DNA from: Mechercharimyces sp. CAU 1602
GTDB lineage: Bacteria; Bacillota; Bacilli; Thermoactinomycetales; JANTPT01
Assembly: GCF_024753565.1 (NCBI RefSeq)
Contig: NZ_JANTPT010000004.1
Coordinates: 62,001-126,000 of the forward strand
Direction of reading: 5' to 3'
Length of the DNA stretch: 64,000 bases
The notes beneath the pieces were generated by a model. The model searched no databases. It saw only the letters and a list, made by a program, of their open reading frames with translations, and had not been told where the DNA came from. Below are positions 19,349 through 28,704 of this stretch, one piece after another; the first letter of the stretch is position 1, and each line of letters opens with the position of its first letter. The position numbers were made by a program, and so were the translations under genes.

Positions 19349-19438
19349 ATCAAAAGAAGGGGGAGTCCATTCTATATAGGATAAACTCCCCTACCCGCTG
19401 TCTATCACTTGTTTAAACGAGATGATTATCTTATTCAA

Positions 19439-19472
19439 ATATGATAACATTGGGAAAACAATGTTATCATAT
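19439..19472. repeat. 14-bp perfect inverted repeat before the D,D-carboxypeptidase gene
   Basis: ATATGATAACATTG (19439-19452) and its exact complement (19459-19472) enclose a 6-base loop GGAAAA. It lies 38 bases before the GTG start. It may be an operator, or a terminator for the lipoprotein operon, since the bases following it are A/T rich. Confidence 0.7.
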
Positions 19473-19510
19473 ACAAAATTTTGTTCTACTTATGTGAGAG
19501 GACATCATCC

Positions 19511-20842
19511 GTGAATAACTATAGCAACCTACCTTACCGCACGACTATACTCTTATTTATCATCATCCTGATCTCCTGCTTCATTCCCACAACAACGAGC
19601 GCTACTTCTCCTCCAAAAATTAAAGCTTCCGCATACGTTTTGATGGATTACGAAACAGGCACACTTTTACTAGAGGGAAACAGTAATCAAGCCCTACCTC
19701 CCGCTAGTATGACCAAAATGATGACGCAATACATCGTGCTAGAGAAAATAAAAGAAGGTCAATTAGCATGGGATGAAGTGGTCACCATCGACCACGACGC
19801 AGCACTTCTCAATCGTGGAGGAGCGTCAGGAGTCCATCTGCAAGCGGGGGAACAACGAACAGTCAAAGAGCTTTTTATGGCTATGTCCGTTTTTTCCGCA
19901 AATGATGCCGCTTCTTCATTAGCCATTCATGTAGCAGGTGATGAAACCACTTTTGTTAAGTGGATGAATCTAAAAGCACAGGAGTTAGGTCTCACCAAAA
20001 CTCACTATCGCAATAGTACTGGACTGCCACCAGACTTTTACCGACGCCCTCCTGTTGTTTCTGGTAAACACCAGATGTCTGCCCGTGATGTTGCCCATTT
20101 AGCACGTCAACTCATTCATGACTATCCCGAAATCCTTTCCTATTCCGCTATACCAAAAATGCGTTTTCGCCCAGGCGAGGTAAAAGCACTCACACTAAAA
20201 AATACAAATTGGATGCTTCAAGGGGCACCATATGAGTACACCGGAGTAGATGGACTTAAAACAGGCTTTACCGCTGAAGCTGGATACTGCTTCACTGGAA
20301 CGATCAAACATAAAGATCTACGCTTTATTACAGTTGTGATGGGAACAGATACTAACAGGGCTCGTTTTGCACAGACAGCCACATTATTGGATTACGGTCT
20401 TAAGGAGTTCCAACTCCATGAGTTTATCCGTAAAGAGCATCCTCTTCCTCACCATCAACAAATCAGTATAAAAGCAGGAGTGGAAGAAGAGGTAACAATC
20501 GTACCTAGCAAAACCATCCGCTTACCCGTTCGTAGCACAGAACGAGATCGCTACACCATAAAAGTAGATTATCAAAAAAACCTGTATGCTCCTCTCCCCG
20601 CCCAAACTGAAGTAGCAACGGCAACCCTTTATTATGATGGGCAACCTGTACCAAATGTTAGTGAAGTTCCTCTTGTAACCACAGAGAGGTTAGAAAGAGC
20701 TGATGCTCTTATCCTATGGAAGCGCTCATTTGAGCAATGGCATGCTCACTACACACCTCCCATCTATCTCTTCCCTCTGATAGGCATAAGCCTTGTGGCT
20801 ATGATACTGGGACTAATCTATTTCCTCCGCAAGCAAAGGTAA
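19511..20842 (+). CDS. Serine-type D-Ala-D-Ala carboxypeptidase (DacA/DacF family)
   Basis: A penicillin-binding protein of about 443 residues that trims the terminal D-Ala from peptidoglycan peptides. A signal sequence (ILLFIIILISCFIP) precedes the peptidase S11 domain with SMTK (catalytic Ser), SAND (SxN) and LKTGFT (KTG). A C-terminal PBP5-like beta domain and a final membrane anchor (IGISLVAMILGLIYFL) follow. GTG 19511 is favoured, with AGAGGA 9 bases upstream; ATG 19481 lies too near the palindrome. In Bacillus dacA sits between guaB and pdxS, a place empty here; this paralog could fill that role or be sporulation-related. Confidence 0.9.
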   Translation: MNNYSNLPYRTTILLFIIILISCFIPTTTSATSPPKIKASAYVLMDYETGTLLLEGNSNQALPPASMTKMMTQYIVLEKIKEGQLAWDEVVTIDHDAALLNRGGASGVHLQAGEQRTVKELFMAMSVFSANDAASSLAIHVAGDETTFVKWMNLKAQELGLTKTHYRNSTGLPPDFYRRPPVVSGKHQMSARDVAHLARQLIHDYPEILSYSAIPKMRFRPGEVKALTLKNTNWMLQGAPYEYTGVDGLKTGFTAEAGYCFTGTIKHKDLRFITVVMGTDTNRARFAQTATLLDYGLKEFQLHEFIRKEHPLPHHQQISIKAGVEEEVTIVPSKTIRLPVRSTERDRYTIKVDYQKNLYAPLPAQTEVATATLYYDGQPVPNVSEVPLVTTERLERADALILWKRSFEQWHAHYTPPIYLFPLIGISLVAMILGLIYFLRKQR

Positions 20843-20886
20843 GATCCGTAAGGAATGTGGCCGGTAGTATACGGCTCATTCCTTAT

Positions 20887-21084
20887 TTATTCTCCCGAGG
20901 ATTCAATTATTTTTTTTAGTTTTCGTTCAAATTCTAGCCGTGGAATTAGGACACTATGACCACAGCCTGTGCACTTCATGCGAATATCCATTCCCATTCG
21001 GATCACTTTCCAAGCATTTGTGCCGCAGGGATGACTCTTTTTCATCTCAACAATGTCCCCAAGGGCAAACGATTTACGCTGCAT
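20887..21084 (-). CDS. yyzM: DUF951 family protein (YyzM)
   Basis: A 65-residue protein typical of DUF951: FALGDIVEMKKSHPCGTNAW, then MKCTGCGHSVLIPR with CxxC. A small SH3-like fold binding RNA or zinc is suspected in the family but not shown. GAGGAGGAAAT leads the ATG. It sits downstream of plsC in the same direction. Confidence 0.9.
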   Translation of the reverse strand: MQRKSFALGDIVEMKKSHPCGTNAWKVIRMGMDIRMKCTGCGHSVLIPRLEFERKLKKIIESSGE

Positions 21085-21110
21085 CCCGATTTCCTCCTCT
21101 ATCGACTCTC

Positions 21111-21725
21111 TTATGACTCCGTTCTAGCTTCCATCTGTGGGGCAAGTGACTGCAGAGCGGTAAGAATATGCTGACTTACTTTTTCTTGAAGATCTTTTCC
21201 TTTGCCCTCTTCTATTTGAATCGGTTCGCCAAATGCAATGCGTACCTTTGCTGGTCTAATCCATGTTTTTCCTCGTGGTAAACAGCGGTCGGTTCCCGAA
21301 ATATGGACAGGAATAATTGGACTTTTGCTGCGTATTGCCAGATAAGCTGCTCCCTGTTTTAGTTGGCTCAATCCTTCGTCACTTCTTGTTCCCTCTGGAA
21401 ACATCCCAACTACATTCCCATCTTTCAAGTGTTTAAGTGCTGTCCGAATAGCACCCATATCAGGCTTGCTCCGATCGACTGAAAAGGCATCTAGTTGTTG
21501 GAGAAACCACCGGGTTACGGGGTGATCAAATGACTCTTTTTTCGCCATATACTTTATTTGTCGTGGTACTGTCGCTCCAATATAAAAAGGATCCAAATAG
21601 CTTACATGGTTACCTACGAGTAGAAATGAGCCTTCTTTGGGAATATGGTGCTTTCCTTCTATATCCACTCGATGATACAAAGCGAGTACAGATAGTATCA
21701 ATCCTTTGCCGAATCCATATAACAC
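21111..21725 (-). CDS. plsC: 1-acyl-sn-glycerol-3-phosphate acyltransferase
   Basis: A 204-residue membrane-associated acyltransferase making phosphatidic acid. The catalytic NHVSYLD (NHx4D, about residue 38), the substrate-binding FPEGTRS (about 113) and the later IIPVHISGTD block are all present. Start is GTG with AAGGGGG 7 bases upstream. It is followed by the DUF951 gene. Confidence 0.92.
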   Translation of the reverse strand: MLYGFGKGLILSVLALYHRVDIEGKHHIPKEGSFLLVGNHVSYLDPFYIGATVPRQIKYMAKKESFDHPVTRWFLQQLDAFSVDRSKPDMGAIRTALKHLKDGNVVGMFPEGTRSDEGLSQLKQGAAYLAIRSKSPIIPVHISGTDRCLPRGKTWIRPAKVRIAFGEPIQIEEGKGKDLQEKVSQHILTALQSLAPQMEARTES

Positions 21726-21775
21726 GCGGATTCCCCCTTTCTGTCTCTATTTTACCCATTATCCTATCACCTCTG

Positions 21776-22822
21776 CTACTCCCATCTGCTTTTTGTTGTA
21801 AGAGGATAGAGTAAAATTGTCGATAATAAGAACAGATTTAATACCCCGTATAACGGATAAATCACCTGTACCAAAGTAGAAAAACCCAATTGACTCAGCG
21901 GTATCAGCATGATAAAGATGAACATCCCAATCATCCAATGGGGCAATGGTACATACTTTCCTACTCGATGAACGACTCCATGAACATTACTTACTGCCGT
22001 GGTATAGATGGCAAGCCACAACACCAAGGAAATCATATACACCCATAATGATGAGTAATCTCGCATCAAAGCAAATAGTGGAATATCATACTGTGGAATT
22101 AAACTTTCTACTTGTAAGAGTGATTGATTATAAAGAACTGCCATCAGAGAGAGGCAACATGTACTTATAAAACCAGCTAACCAGATTTCCCCCGAATGCC
22201 TAACTTGTGAGCCCATGGTTGATAACACCGCCAAGAGGGATAAAATATTAAATGCCGCGTATGTAATTGCAGAAGGCCACATCGGCATCTTAGAGCTCTC
22301 TTCACTAGCCAATGTCGCATCTAGCGGTGGGGATTGCAAAAACTGTACGCATACTACAATGAGTATTACCGTCAATATGGGCATCAACACCGTATTCATC
22401 GATATGAGTCCTTTTACATCATAGAGAAGCACGATCATGACTGCAATTCCTAACAAGACGGATCCAAATAAAAATGAGCCGCTAAAGCGTTGAAAAGTGG
22501 CACCACTCCCGGCAACCATAACCAGCGTGGAGATCAATAGAAAGACGAGGATAAACAAATCAAAAACCCGTGCTAGTTTTTCTCCCATAACGTGTATGAG
22601 CACCTCAGAATAGTTTTTCGTTTGGTAGCGCCAGCTAATATACAATACGATGATACTAACCGCCCAAAATAAGGTCATCGCCAGAAATATACTACTACTA
22701 CTATCAGTGCCATACGATCCGAAGAATTCCCAAATTTCACGCCCGGAAGCAAACCCTGCTCCTATCGTCGTCCCTATAATTGTCATACTAATCTTCACTG
22801 CTGCACCCACGCGAAAATGCAT
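21776..22822 (-). CDS. YkvI-like multi-pass membrane transporter
   Basis: A protein of 348 residues with about ten membrane helices, starting VGAAVKISMTIIGTTIGAGF with the GTTIGAGFASGREIWEFF signature of the YkvI family in the APC superfamily. The substrate is unknown. GGGGGAG before ATG 22822 decides the start over the longer frame to 22849. It lies back-to-back with yyaC. Confidence 0.75.
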   Translation of the reverse strand: MHFRVGAAVKISMTIIGTTIGAGFASGREIWEFFGSYGTDSSSSIFLAMTLFWAVSIIVLYISWRYQTKNYSEVLIHVMGEKLARVFDLFILVFLLISTLVMVAGSGATFQRFSGSFLFGSVLLGIAVMIVLLYDVKGLISMNTVLMPILTVILIVVCVQFLQSPPLDATLASEESSKMPMWPSAITYAAFNILSLLAVLSTMGSQVRHSGEIWLAGFISTCCLSLMAVLYNQSLLQVESLIPQYDIPLFALMRDYSSLWVYMISLVLWLAIYTTAVSNVHGVVHRVGKYVPLPHWMIGMFIFIMLIPLSQLGFSTLVQVIYPLYGVLNLFLLSTILLYPLTTKSRWE

Positions 22823-22947
22823 CTCTTCTCCCCCTATTATTCCTCTCATCGTTTATATTTTTCTCCTATAAGGTTTGTCCCTAGATGTATATTTCACAGT
22901 AGCTATCCGTATACTGGTAAAAATAAGAGAAGGGGGAGATTGTGCGC

Positions 22948-23553
22948 ATGCAAGACCCACTTTACCCGCCACAGTCACCGTCAACGCAATTTCCTGCTCG
23001 TATCGCTTATACAGACCCGTCGGCCCTCCAATATTGTGTGCAGTGGCTTCATTATGCTCATCAACTATATCCTCGTTATTCGGAACTCATCTGTCTTTGT
23101 ATTGGTACAGATCGCTCGACTGGTGACGCCTTAGGTCCACTTGTTGGCTCTCAACTAAAAAAAATTTCCCCTCCTTCGTTACATATATTTGGGACATTGG
23201 ACGAGCCTGTTCATGCTGTTAATCTCGAAGAAACAATGATAAAGATTAAAGAGAATCACTCGCGGCCATTCATTATTGCGATCGATGCTTGTCTTGGACA
23301 GTTACGTAGTGTAGGTGGAATACAAGTAGGACTGGGTCCACTCAAACCCGGAGCAGGCGTAAATAAAAACCTGCCAGAAGTAGGGCAGGTTCATGTTACA
23401 GGTATCGTCAATGTAGCTGGCTTTATGGAATACTTTGTATTGCAAAATACACGCTTAAGTATTGTTATGAAAATGGCTGATATTATCGCCAATGCTATTG
23501 CTTTTATGATTCATGATCATGATGTACCCTATCAGAAGCAACCGCCTCATTAA
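22948..23553 (+). CDS. yyaC: Germination-protease-like protein YyaC
   Basis: A 201-residue protein homologous to the spore protease GPR fold family YyaC. Typical blocks: LICLCIGTDRSTGDALGPLVG, IIAIDACLG, and GAGVNKNLPEVGQVHVTGIVN. YyaC is a conserved sporulation-linked gene next to spo0J in Bacillus; here it lies about 2 kb downstream of spo0J with two genes inserted. Both GTG 22942 and ATG 22948 follow AGGGGGAG; the ATG has better spacing. Confidence 0.9.
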   Translation: MQDPLYPPQSPSTQFPARIAYTDPSALQYCVQWLHYAHQLYPRYSELICLCIGTDRSTGDALGPLVGSQLKKISPPSLHIFGTLDEPVHAVNLEETMIKIKENHSRPFIIAIDACLGQLRSVGGIQVGLGPLKPGAGVNKNLPEVGQVHVTGIVNVAGFMEYFVLQNTRLSIVMKMADIIANAIAFMIHDHDVPYQKQPPH

Positions 23554-23568
23554 ATAGAAATTAACTCA

Positions 23569-24441
23569 TTATAAGATGAGTAATGACTCTTTTACTATCT
23601 CTATTTTTTTAGGCTGATGCGGAAGCACCTCCCCATCCGCCTGCGCTTTCTGTTCTCTATCAAAACTAAGCTTCACTTTTTGTCCCTGTAATAAGGAGAC
23701 AGCGGGGTGATGGACATGGTAACCCAAGAAAACAGCCGGAAAAAAGAGTAGCAGCCCTATGGGCGAAAGAGAGTGTACAATACACAAATCCAAATGCCCA
23801 TCATCATTTTTAGCACGTGGACATATCTTCATGCCGCCACCAAAATTAGCGCTATTACAGATCGTCGTCATCCATACTCGCTGATAGTGATGTACGCTTT
23901 CATCCACCTCTATCGTTACATTGGAAGGTTGATAGCGAAATAACGTTTGCAGTGTAGCAACAACATATACCCACTTCCCAATCCGCTTTTTTAAAGGGGA
24001 GTGATTGGCTCTCTCAGTAACCATTCCATCGAAACCAATGCCAATCGAGTTGATCATCGTGCCTTCCTGCCAAGCCGCTGTATCAATCTTTTTCACTTGA
24101 TGAGATAGCATTCTTTTTAACGCACGAATAGGATCCATAGAGATGTGATTCGTTCTCGCAAAGTCATTACCGGAACCTGAGGGAATTAGACCAAGTGGAA
24201 TAGCCGATCCTACTAAACATGCGCCTACTTCACTTACCGTTCCATCTCCACCAATCACAATAATCGCTTTCACATCAGGTTTATCTTTCCATTCTATTGT
24301 TAACTGTTGCGCATGTCCTGCGTATTGCGTAAACATACCTCGATAAGGTATTTCTTGCTCTTTCAACACATGCTCAATCCAAGTCCATTTTTGTGCTGCT
24401 TCTCCCTTGCCCGAGACAGGGTTGATAATAAATAAGTACAT
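23569..24441 (-). CDS. Diacylglycerol-kinase-family lipid kinase (YegS/DgkB-like)
   Basis: A 290-residue lipid kinase of the YegS/BmrU/DgkB group. NPVSGKG at the N-terminus, the nucleotide-binding GGDGTVSEV (about residue 63) and GSGNDFART (about 92) are diagnostic; GIGFDGMVT and DDGHLDLCIV follow. The product probably phosphorylates diacylglycerol or a related lipid at the membrane. AGGTGGGG leads the ATG. Confidence 0.88.
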   Translation of the reverse strand: MYLFIINPVSGKGEAAQKWTWIEHVLKEQEIPYRGMFTQYAGHAQQLTIEWKDKPDVKAIIVIGGDGTVSEVGACLVGSAIPLGLIPSGSGNDFARTNHISMDPIRALKRMLSHQVKKIDTAAWQEGTMINSIGIGFDGMVTERANHSPLKKRIGKWVYVVATLQTLFRYQPSNVTIEVDESVHHYQRVWMTTICNSANFGGGMKICPRAKNDDGHLDLCIVHSLSPIGLLLFFPAVFLGYHVHHPAVSLLQGQKVKLSFDREQKAQADGEVLPHQPKKIEIVKESLLIL

Positions 24442-24524
24442 GTAACCCCACCTATTATGCTATGTGTATCTCACATAGAGTCTAGTCATCTTCATTCTGT
24501 TCTGCTCATCCACTGGTTACGTCC

Positions 24525-25661
24525 TCATGCCACTTGTTGAATTTGTGTCAAAGCAGAAATAATCTTTTCTATCTCTTCTACTTGGTTAAACGCTCCTAAG
24601 CTAATCCGAACTGCTCCACCATCTTCTAATGTCCCTGCTTGTTCATGCGCACGTGGGGCACAGTGAAGACCTGCGCGCACAGCGATATCGAATTGTTGAT
24701 CCAAGATGAGCGCTATCTCTTGACAGTCCCATCCTTCCACCTGCAGAAGCAGCACTGGCAGTTGCCATGAAGAAGGGGCATACACACGAATGCCTTGCAG
24801 CGATCGTAAACCCTCAGCTAACCGTTCTAACAACCCCATTTCATACTGATGAATGGTCTCTAAACCTTGCTCTTGGATATATTGTATACCTGCATACAGA
24901 CCCGCGATCCCAGGGGTGTTTAATGTTCCACCTTCAAATGCCTGCGGTCGAATGAGTGGAGGATGCATCTTGTCTGAAAGGATACCCGTTCCGCCCTGTA
25001 TATATGGGGTTAAGGGGCATTCAGGATGAATATATAACCCACCAATTCCTTGTGGTCCCATCAGCCCTTTATGACCAGGAAAAGCGAGCAGATCAATACC
25101 CATCGCTTCTACATCTATCGGAAGGTGACCTGCTGTTTGTGCCGCATCGACCGCGTGCCATATTCCGTGTTTACGAGTAAGCTCTCCGATTTGTGCAACC
25201 GGCATCACCGTTCCCGTTACATTAGATGCATGGGTCGTTATAACCAGCTTTGTTTCTGATCGGATCGCATCCTGCAACTCTACCAACACGTTTTCTTCTG
25301 CACATACTAAGTACGTAACCTCAATCCCAAGTGATTGCTTTAATGATTCCAATGGACGGGCTACAGCATGATGTTCCCATCCTGTCGCGATCACATGATC
25401 ACCTCTTTGTAATAACCCATGCACTACTTGATTTAATGCCCAAGTGGCACTGGGACAAAAAATCAGATTAGCTGGGTCTGAAATGTGAAAAAAAGAGGCT
25501 ACAGCTTGTCGCGCTTTATCAACTGCGACGGTTGCTTCGTAAGCGAGACGATATGCACCCCTTCCTGGATTAACTCCATACTCATCCAAACACCTCTTCA
25601 TAGCCTCTGTTACTGCTGCTGGTTTTGGCCATGAAGTAGCCGCATTATCTACATAAATCAT
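24525..25661 (-). CDS. Cysteine-desulfurase-like PLP aminotransferase (class V)
   Basis: A 378-residue fold-type I PLP enzyme. MIYVDNAATSWPKP and NPGRGAYRLA at the start, HASNVTG, VDAAQTAGH and the PLP-lysine FPGHKGLMGPQGIGG place it in the cysteine desulfurase / selenocysteine lyase group, with the subfamily end (AGLHCAPRAHEQ) holding a Cys that may carry the persulfide. No partner sulfur carrier is adjacent, so the sulfur acceptor is unknown. AAGGGGGAG leads the start. Confidence 0.85.
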   Translation of the reverse strand: MIYVDNAATSWPKPAAVTEAMKRCLDEYGVNPGRGAYRLAYEATVAVDKARQAVASFFHISDPANLIFCPSATWALNQVVHGLLQRGDHVIATGWEHHAVARPLESLKQSLGIEVTYLVCAEENVLVELQDAIRSETKLVITTHASNVTGTVMPVAQIGELTRKHGIWHAVDAAQTAGHLPIDVEAMGIDLLAFPGHKGLMGPQGIGGLYIHPECPLTPYIQGGTGILSDKMHPPLIRPQAFEGGTLNTPGIAGLYAGIQYIQEQGLETIHQYEMGLLERLAEGLRSLQGIRVYAPSSWQLPVLLLQVEGWDCQEIALILDQQFDIAVRAGLHCAPRAHEQAGTLEDGGAVRISLGAFNQVEEIEKIISALTQIQQVA

Positions 25662-25755
25662 CTCATTCTCCCCCTTATCGTCAGACGGATTTCTCTCCTA
25701 TCCTTCGAGATAGAGGTGTTTTCTCTTCGTTTTTTGAAAAGGAGAAGCGCATATG

Positions 25756-26616
25756 TTAGTCTATCATACGCTCTTGTTGTAAGATTTCTATTAAACGCTC
25801 TAACTCTCGCGAGGAGAAGAATTCGATTTCGATCTTCCCCTTACGCTTACCATTCTTAATATGAACCGGAGTACTAAAAATTTCTTGTAACATCTCTTCA
25901 TAGTGTTTCACAGCTGGATCTGTTTTCGGGGGGATTTTCTTTTTCTTAGTCTTCGATGAGTCTTGTAACTGCTGAATCCACTGTTCCAATTGCCGGACAC
26001 TAGCTCCTTCCTGTATCACCTTCTCACCCAACATCGCTTGTAACGCATCATCTTTCACACCAAGCAGAGCACGAGCATGTCCCATCGATAATGTTCCACG
26101 TGAAACATATTCCTGAAGAACCGATGGTAACTGGAGTAAACGCAACACATTGGCCACATGGGGACGACTTTTGCCCACTTTTTTCGCTAAATCCTCTTGC
26201 TTCATGGCGAATTGCTTCATCAACTTGTAATATGCCTGGGCCAACTCCATCGGATTTAAGTCATCCCGCTGCACGTTTTCGATCAAAGCGATCTCCATCA
26301 TCTGTTCATCCGTAAACTCTCGTATGACTACCGGTACACGTTCCCACTTTAACTGTTTGGCAGCACGAAATCGACGCTCCCCTGCAACGATTTCATATCC
26401 CCGAATACTTTTGCGAACCACTAAAGGTTGTACAATCCCGTGTTCGCGAATCGAGTCTACCAATTCGTTCATTAAATCGGGATCAAATGTTTTACGTGGC
26501 TGATATGGGTTCGGACGTAATTCTGCAACCACGACTTCCTGTAGCTCATCACTTGCATCTGCTTCCACAGCAGGTAATAAAGCACCCAAACCCTTACCCA
26601 AGCGTTTATTCCCCAT
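25756..26616 (-). CDS. spo0J: Chromosome-partitioning protein ParB/Spo0J
   Basis: A 286-residue parS-binding CTP-switch protein. MGNKRLGKGLGALLP is the canonical N-terminus that stimulates ParA; the CTPase motif GERRFRA (about residue 77), ENVQRDDL and the helix-turn-helix KQEDLAKKVGKSRPHVAN are intact, with a C-terminal dimer domain. Its start overlaps the end of soj by 11 bases. A parS site lies inside the gene, as in Bacillus subtilis. Confidence 0.98.
   Translation of the reverse strand: MGNKRLGKGLGALLPAVEADASDELQEVVVAELRPNPYQPRKTFDPDLMNELVDSIREHGIVQPLVVRKSIRGYEIVAGERRFRAAKQLKWERVPVVIREFTDEQMMEIALIENVQRDDLNPMELAQAYYKLMKQFAMKQEDLAKKVGKSRPHVANVLRLLQLPSVLQEYVSRGTLSMGHARALLGVKDDALQAMLGEKVIQEGASVRQLEQWIQQLQDSSKTKKKKIPPKTDPAVKHYEEMLQEIFSTPVHIKNGKRKGKIEIEFFSSRELERLIEILQQERMID
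26092..26107. promoter_or_regulatory. parS site inside spo0J
   Basis: TGTTCCACGTGAAACA, a perfect consensus parS (identical to the well-known site in Bacillus spo0J), where ParB loads and spreads to form the origin segregation complex. Confidence 0.95.
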
Positions 26617-27325
26617 TTTGAATCACTTCCTTCGCTAAATCGAGATAGCACTGAGCCCCTTTGGAACGGCGATCATATGATAAAATAGGTAACCCATGAC
26701 TTGGGGCTTCACTTAATCGAACATTACGGGGGATCATTGTCTCGTACACTTTTTCTTGAAAATACTTCTTCACCTCTTCCATTACTTGTAATGATAGATT
26801 GGTACGACTATCAAACATTGTGAGCAATACGCCTTCGATCTCTAAACCTTTATTCAGGTGCCTCTGTACTAGACGAATCGTATTAAGTAACTGTCCCAGT
26901 CCTTCAAGAGCATAAAATTCACACTGAATAGGAATGAACACGGTATGAGCCGCCGTCAGAGCATTAATCGTAATCACCCCAAGCGAAGGTGGACAGTCGA
27001 TCAATATATAATCATACTGCTCAATTAAGGGTTGTAATGCCTGCTTCAAGCGCTTCTCCCTTGAGATCACCTGTACCAATTCTATTTCCGCTCCAGCTAG
27101 TTGAATGGTTGCTGGAACAATATCCAAGTTTTCAACGCAGGTCGGTGTAATCACTTGCTTCATCGGAGTATCATTTACGAGAACATCATAAATGCATGCT
27201 GGAACATCCGCCTTATTTACCCCTAGTCCACTCGTTGTATTTCCTTGTGGATCGATATCTACCAATAACGTTCTCTTCCCTAATGTTGCAATACTAGCTC
27301 CTAAATTAATGGAAGTGGTTGTTTT
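26606..27325 (-). CDS. soj: ParA/Soj ATPase, second exon
   Basis: The downstream 239 codons of soj, starting with the P-loop Lys (KTTTSINLGA). It carries the ParA Asp motif DIDPQGNTTSGLG and the Walker B region YDYILIDCPPSLGV. Joined to the 15-codon first exon (29224-29268) it gives a 254-residue Soj, the normal family length. The frame also runs 15 bases into the intron (ATG 27340), but a protein started there would lack the glycines of the Walker A loop and could not hydrolyse ATP. Soj drives origin segregation with ParB and controls DnaA. Confidence 0.95.
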   Translation of the reverse strand, partial: KTTTSINLGASIATLGKRTLLVDIDPQGNTTSGLGVNKADVPACIYDVLVNDTPMKQVITPTCVENLDIVPATIQLAGAEIELVQVISREKRLKQALQPLIEQYDYILIDCPPSLGVITINALTAAHTVFIPIQCEFYALEGLGQLLNTIRLVQRHLNKGLEIEGVLLTMFDSRTNLSLQVMEEVKKYFQEKVYETMIPRNVRLSEAPSHGLPILSYDRRSKGAQCYLDLAKEVIQNGE

Positions 27326-27381
27326 GTAGGGTAGGAACATAGCGCCTTATCTCTTACGACAGGTCTCTATGCCCCCCCTCC

Positions 27382-27415
27382 GAACCGAACGTACACCTTT
27401 CAATGTATTCGGCTC
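27382..27415 (-). ncRNA. Group II intron domain V
   Basis: A 34-nt hairpin: GAGCCG pairs with CGGTTC, and the upper stem is closed by a TGAAA-type loop with the ACG-side bulge. It includes the AGC catalytic triad. The length and both ends match the canonical bacterial domain V, so the ribozyme core looks intact. Confidence 0.93.
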
Positions 27416-27444
27416 TCCAGCTGTTCCTGAGTCTAAATAGGCAT

Positions 27445-28704
27445 TCACCAAGCGATCCGTTTGCGAGCGACTGAGTCGGGCGGGAGATACAAAGGCTGGT
27501 CGTAATACACCACTACCTTAGATGAATGGGGTTCTTTCCAGCCCACTCTCAACTTCATCCCTGTCCCTGCCCGATTTTGTACGGGGATGCCGTACTTCTT
27601 CACAATCTGCTTTACACTTCGGTTCTCTTTACGAGCCATCGTTTTAAGTAGGCTTTGATAGTGAACATATTGAAACTCGCGCAACCTTTTATTCGCATTG
27701 GTAGCCATGTAATAACTCTGATGTAACTCAGCCATTTCCCGATTATATAGCGTAATCATTTGTGGAATCGACAGGTGAAGTCGTGACGAATGATGCGTCG
27801 GTTTTCCGTGACGACGAAAGGGTCGCAATGCTTCTTTGATAATATCCCCAGGCAGACGTAGTTTTAAGTGACGAGTCGGATAGGGCAAGTGAGACAGATG
27901 CTCACCCAGCTCCCGCTCGCAAGTCACGTCATATTGTAGAAAGCGCACAGGCTGATCCACAAGGTGATGCAATCGGCACAGTTGCGTTGGAATAGAGCGT
28001 TGCCAGGCTCTCTTCATGCAACATTCAAGCTCTTCTATCCTATGGAGTGCCTCTGATCGCTGGCCCTCAATAAATAAAATCCATTCGGCTCCATACCGTA
28101 CATAGGTATCATGGTTTGCGTTGCTTGCTAATCTACCTTCCCACTCTTGCATCACCATGTTGATCAACGCTACCTGCAAACCCTTTGTCGTTTGCAATAT
28201 ACCTGCTCTCAGAATTCGACGAAGTACCTCTATAAAGCGGCCATCACGTATGCGCTGGGCGAGCAGCTGCAGAAAATACGAAGAAGGTAGTGATGATAAT
28301 ATGGAGGTAACATCACCCGATAGTGCCCATACCGCCCCGTTATAATGCTTTGTCAACGCCTGTACAGCTTCCAATCTACTTATAGGTAAAATGATACGAG
28401 CTTGCCTCGACTCATATGAAGAAGTGAGAGCGGTTATGATCATACGAACCACCTCTTGCATCACTTCATCCCATACAGTTGGCGTCGCCGTTGTAGATGG
28501 TTGATATCCTTCCCTTTTCATCACTTCGATCCACTCTGTCACTACTCTATCTTCCAATTCTGTATGAGACCCATACAGGTTGCGATACGCTTGCGCATAG
28601 AAATCGGGATTATAAAAATAGCGATAACATCGCTCACTCGCAAATTGATGCTTTGAATGCGCCTTTTGACTCAGTATCGATAAGACCACATTGGCTCTCT
28701 GCAT
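27445..28704 (-). CDS. Intron-encoded maturase with dead reverse transcriptase
   Basis: A 419-residue protein led by GGAGGG. The RT-0 start (VLSILSQKAHSK..YRYFYNPDFYAQAY) and domain X (NREMAELHQSYYMATNANKR, SLLKTMARKENRSVKQIVKK, residues 320-370) are well kept. The RT core is not: the fingers motif is shortened, GTPQGG is replaced by TTKGLQ (172-177), and YADD reads YGAE (204-207). No C-terminal HNH endonuclease is present. The reading frame is nevertheless free of stops and frameshifts, so splicing assistance is probably still selected while mobility is lost. Confidence 0.9.
   Translation of the reverse strand: MQRANVVLSILSQKAHSKHQFASERCYRYFYNPDFYAQAYRNLYGSHTELEDRVVTEWIEVMKREGYQPSTTATPTVWDEVMQEVVRMIITALTSSYESRQARIILPISRLEAVQALTKHYNGAVWALSGDVTSILSSLPSSYFLQLLAQRIRDGRFIEVLRRILRAGILQTTKGLQVALINMVMQEWEGRLASNANHDTYVRYGAEWILFIEGQRSEALHRIEELECCMKRAWQRSIPTQLCRLHHLVDQPVRFLQYDVTCERELGEHLSHLPYPTRHLKLRLPGDIIKEALRPFRRHGKPTHHSSRLHLSIPQMITLYNREMAELHQSYYMATNANKRLREFQYVHYQSLLKTMARKENRSVKQIVKKYGIPVQNRAGTGMKLRVGWKEPHSSKVVVYYDQPLYLPPDSVARKRIAW

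Noticed and set aside
27326-27340. Independent soj start at ATG 27340 without splicing
   Set aside because: It would give MFLPYKTTT, lacking the P-loop glycines, and the bases belong to the intron 3' end after domain V.
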